Shown piece by piece: positions 6,523 to 7,691 of a DNA stretch of 7,691 bases. Source of the stretch: Victivallaceae bacterium (GTDB taxonomy: Bacteria > Verrucomicrobiota > Lentisphaeria > Victivallales > Victivallaceae); NCBI GenBank assembly GCA_028717165.1, contig JAQUOK010000127.1, positions 1 to 7,691 of the forward strand. Reading direction: 5' to 3'. The position numbers were made by a program, and so were the translations under genes. The notes under the pieces are model-generated. The model worked only from the letters and a program-made list of their open reading frames with translations, did no database searches and had not been told where the DNA came from. Numbering within the stretch: position 1 is the stretch's first letter; the number at the start of each line of letters is the position of its first letter.

Positions 6523-6654
6523 GTTTAATTAACCATTACGTTTCCCTGTAAATCCCGTTTAAATACGGTCAAACAGGGACTAAACCTCATTTCGGTATTT
6601 TTGCCGATTTCAAGCCGGACGCCAATGTTCCCGATTAATAGTCAGAAAATTACT
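6523..6654 (-). other. Spacer between precursor and HprK remnant, with an imperfect hairpin
   Basis: This spacer holds one open minus-strand stretch of about 38 codons ending LQGNVMVN and a stop, without a recognisable family or ribosome site. It also holds a two-part inverted repeat: CCCTGT (6544-6549) pairs with ACAGGG (6573-6578), and inside it CCGT (6555-6558) pairs with ACGG (6565-6568). No T-run follows on either strand, so it is not a typical terminator, although it lies soon after the precursor gene, where a stabilising or partial-termination hairpin would make sense. Confidence 0.3.
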
Positions 6655-6834
6655 CTAACTTTCTGTCCAGTCGTAACAGACGGTGGCACAATCTATTTTA
6701 CACCCGTCATGCGCATTGCCTGGTGAAACATTCGGTTGTGTGTAATGCTTACAGATCTCTAAAACGCGTTCTTCAATTACACTTTTCGTGAGAACAAGCA
6801 ACACTGGACGAGACCACAATTTTTTTAAGTTCAT
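6655..6834 (-). CDS. Candidate RiPP precursor peptide, 59 residues
   Basis: The peptide starts at ATG 6834, preceded by CAGGAG with 11 bases of spacing; an in-frame ATG 20 codons earlier (6894) has no ribosome site, so the shorter form is preferred. Residues 1-29 look like a leader: LKKLWSRPVLLVLTK, then VIEERVLEICK, a hydrophobic stretch with W7-x-x-P10 and an EExVLxxCK end. Residues 30-59 look like a core: polar, with Pro, Gly and Asn, and CKIDCATVC placing cysteines at 45, 49 and 53 in even Cx3Cx3C spacing. The C-terminus is DWTES. The gene lies between the HprK-like kinase and two radical SAM/SPASM genes with a PqqD-like protein, as expected for a substrate of those enzymes. From memory the leader resembles short W-x-x-P, EE-x-VL-x-x-CK peptides beside radical SAM genes; this was not searched. 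Cleavage site and modifications are unknown. Confidence 0.6.
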   Translation of the reverse strand: MNLKKLWSRPVLLVLTKSVIEERVLEICKHYTQPNVSPGNAHDGCKIDCATVCYDWTES

Positions 6835-7083
6835 AATTAAGTTTTCTCCTGACTGCTTTATGCCCGGCGCTACGGGACATATTTTGTTTTTCATTCTTTA
6901 TAGTTATAATTCAACTGAAGGAGGCAGATAAAAATTCTGCGGCTTCGATACGACATTCCTCATAGATTTATAATCAGTTTGTTTTTATCACCTCCTTCTA
7001 TTTAACGTATTTGACAAACCCTTCCAGATACGCTACTTGTTCTTAATAACTTTTCAAGTTAAAATTGATGCTTTTAAAAGCAG
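6835..7083 (-). other. 249-base gap between kinase stop and precursor start
   Basis: Apart from the inverted repeat at 6917-6998, this gap contains a perfect palindrome GCTTTTAAAAGC (7070-7081) just after the kinase stop codon and a small AACTT/AAGTT repeat (7049-7061). I see no promoter with both boxes well spaced, so the precursor may be transcribed from upstream of the kinase or from a promoter I cannot recognise. Two very short minus-strand frames (19 and 21 codons, starting at 6963 and 6956) lack usable ribosome sites and are not called as genes. Confidence 0.35.
6917..6998 (-). promoter_or_regulatory. Long inverted repeat with Shine-Dalgarno-like arm in the precursor leader region
   Basis: On the plus strand GAAGGAGG (6917-6924), CA, and GATAAAAA (6927-6934) pair with TTTTTATC (6982-6989), A, and CCTCCTTC (6991-6998): 16 base pairs with a small internal loop and a loop of 47 bases. 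In the minus-strand transcript the first arm is AAGGAGGTGAT, a perfect ribosome-binding sequence, yet no start codon lies at a usable distance. The loop holds a 19-codon frame (ATG at 6963, stop at 6904-6906), 28 bases from that site. It may be an RNA switch or processing hairpin between the kinase and the precursor gene; no T-run marks it as a terminator. Confidence 0.4.
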
Positions 7084-7691
7084 TCAATCGGTCCTTTTAA
7101 TAAACTTCTTTTCCAGAAGTTCCACTATCTTATTACTTTTGTCGCTTTTCAAAATATAGCATGGTATTTCAGCAGCTATGTTCTCAAGCAGATTAAGCGT
7201 TTTATTCCACCAGCCTTTGGTTACGAAAGGCTGTATCAGGGTTTCCAGCAGCCTTTTATTTATCTCTTTTCTCTCCTGCAGGGGAATAATCTCATTGGTT
7301 TGTGCTTTTTCAAGAAAAAATATTGCTTTCAACGGGGCCGAGCCCGAGGAGACTTCCGAAATATCTCCGTGGCTCCACGTCCCATATATCCTGTGTCCTT
7401 CAGGCCTCTTGCGGATAATTATCCTGTCATCGCACAGGATCTCCGCCTTTTCCATGAGTTTGGTACACATGGTGGATTTGCCGGCTTCTGAATGGCCTGC
7501 AAACAGCAAACCCTGGCCTGCAAAGCTAATTCCGCAGGAATGGAGATAACAGCCGTCTCTTTCGGCAAGAATATTCGCAATCAGTATCTGGTCTGACGGG
7601 AACATGGTTAATGAGCCAAAACCTCCTTTGAGGTAAGCCTCTTTTCGTACTTCGTCATTGTAGATTTTTACACTGGTATGGTCTTCATTAA
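7084..7691 (-). CDS. HprK-related kinase (HPr kinase/PEPCK-like fold), N-terminus outside the window
   Basis: The frame is open from the right edge to TGA at 7084, giving 201 visible residues; the ATG at 7605 is internal, because 28 further codons precede it without a stop and read as protein. HSCGISFAGQGLLFAG leads to the P-loop GHSEAGKST (visible residues 65-73), and ILCDDRIIIRK supplies the acidic pair typical of HPr kinase and PEP carboxykinase folds. GTWSHGDISEVSSGSAPLKA and IFFLEKA follow, as in HprK-related proteins beside PqqD-like genes. True HPr kinase acts on HPr Ser-46. These relatives lack that context, and some in lasso-peptide clusters phosphorylate the C-terminal residue of the peptide (paeninodin-type kinases). 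The candidate precursor here ends in Ser, so it is a plausible substrate. The gene is upstream of, and in the same direction as, the precursor and maturation genes. Related family members are typically around 290 residues, so about a third is missing. Confidence 0.8.
   Translation of the reverse strand, partial: NEDHTSVKIYNDEVRKEAYLKGGFGSLTMFPSDQILIANILAERDGCYLHSCGISFAGQGLLFAGHSEAGKSTMCTKLMEKAEILCDDRIIIRKRPEGHRIYGTWSHGDISEVSSGSAPLKAIFFLEKAQTNEIIPLQERKEINKRLLETLIQPFVTKGWWNKTLNLLENIAAEIPCYILKSDKSNKIVELLEKKFIKRTD

Noticed and set aside
6835..6894. Longer 79-residue form of the precursor starting at 6894
   Set aside because: No ribosome site precedes 6894, whereas AGGAG precedes 6834; the extra 20 residues do not look leader-like.
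6981..6998. Plus-strand ATCACCTCCTTCTA as the 3' end of a 16S rRNA gene
   Set aside because: There is no rRNA sequence upstream; it is the complement of a strong ribosome-binding sequence and part of the inverted repeat.
7178..7549. 123-codon plus-strand frame opposite the HprK-like gene
   Set aside because: The minus strand carries the P-loop and continues open to the window edge; the plus frame has no recognisable features.
1..7691. CRISPR array, tRNA genes, insertion sequences or attachment sites
   Set aside because: I saw no regularly spaced repeats, cloverleaf-like segments, transposase motifs or terminal inverted repeats.

Overview
The window looks like accessory DNA from a moderately AT-rich bacterium that uses clear Shine-Dalgarno sites. 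The AraC-type regulator divergent from an amidohydrolase, beside a SPASM radical-SAM peptide locus, reminds me of Lentisphaerae/Victivallales or related PVC-group genomes. That placement is a low-confidence impression; no rRNA, tRNA or other phylogenetic marker is present.

Left part (1-1473). A metal-dependent amidohydrolase gene runs off the left edge on the minus strand. It is divergent from a complete AraC-family regulator on the plus strand. The 168-bp space between them holds two back-to-back sigma70-like promoters, with direct repeats spaced 21 bp lying between them. This is a self-contained regulator/catabolic pair, separated from the next block by a short convergent junction.

Right part (1519-7691, all minus strand). 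This looks like a ribosomally made, post-translationally modified peptide (RiPP) locus. In transcription order it holds: an HprK-related kinase (start beyond the right edge); a 59-residue Cys-containing candidate precursor; the decayed remnant of a second HprK-like gene joined to a frameshifted GNAT acetyltransferase; a radical SAM/SPASM enzyme; a PqqD-like peptide-binding protein (RRE); an S24/S26 signal-peptidase-like protease; a second radical SAM/SPASM enzyme; and an NTP_transf_5-type nucleotidyltransferase-like protein. The last four overlap or lie within about 60 bp of one another, so they read as one operon.

Proposed division of labour (inference): the PqqD-like protein binds the precursor leader and presents it to the two SPASM enzymes. 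The peptidase removes the leader. The HprK-like kinase and the nucleotidyltransferase add phosphate or a nucleotide-derived group, possibly at the C-terminal Ser of the precursor. HprK-like kinases do this in some lasso-peptide clusters, but no lasso cyclase (asparagine-synthetase-like) or transglutaminase-like B2 protein is visible here, so this is not an ordinary lasso cluster.

The locus shows damage and rearrangement: a 12-codon HprK fragment that differs from the intact gene only at third codon positions, a GNAT gene with three homopolymer frameshifts, and a PqqD gene whose best-placed ATG is followed at once by TAA. Either the cluster is partly decaying or some of these sites are assembly errors; raw reads would decide.
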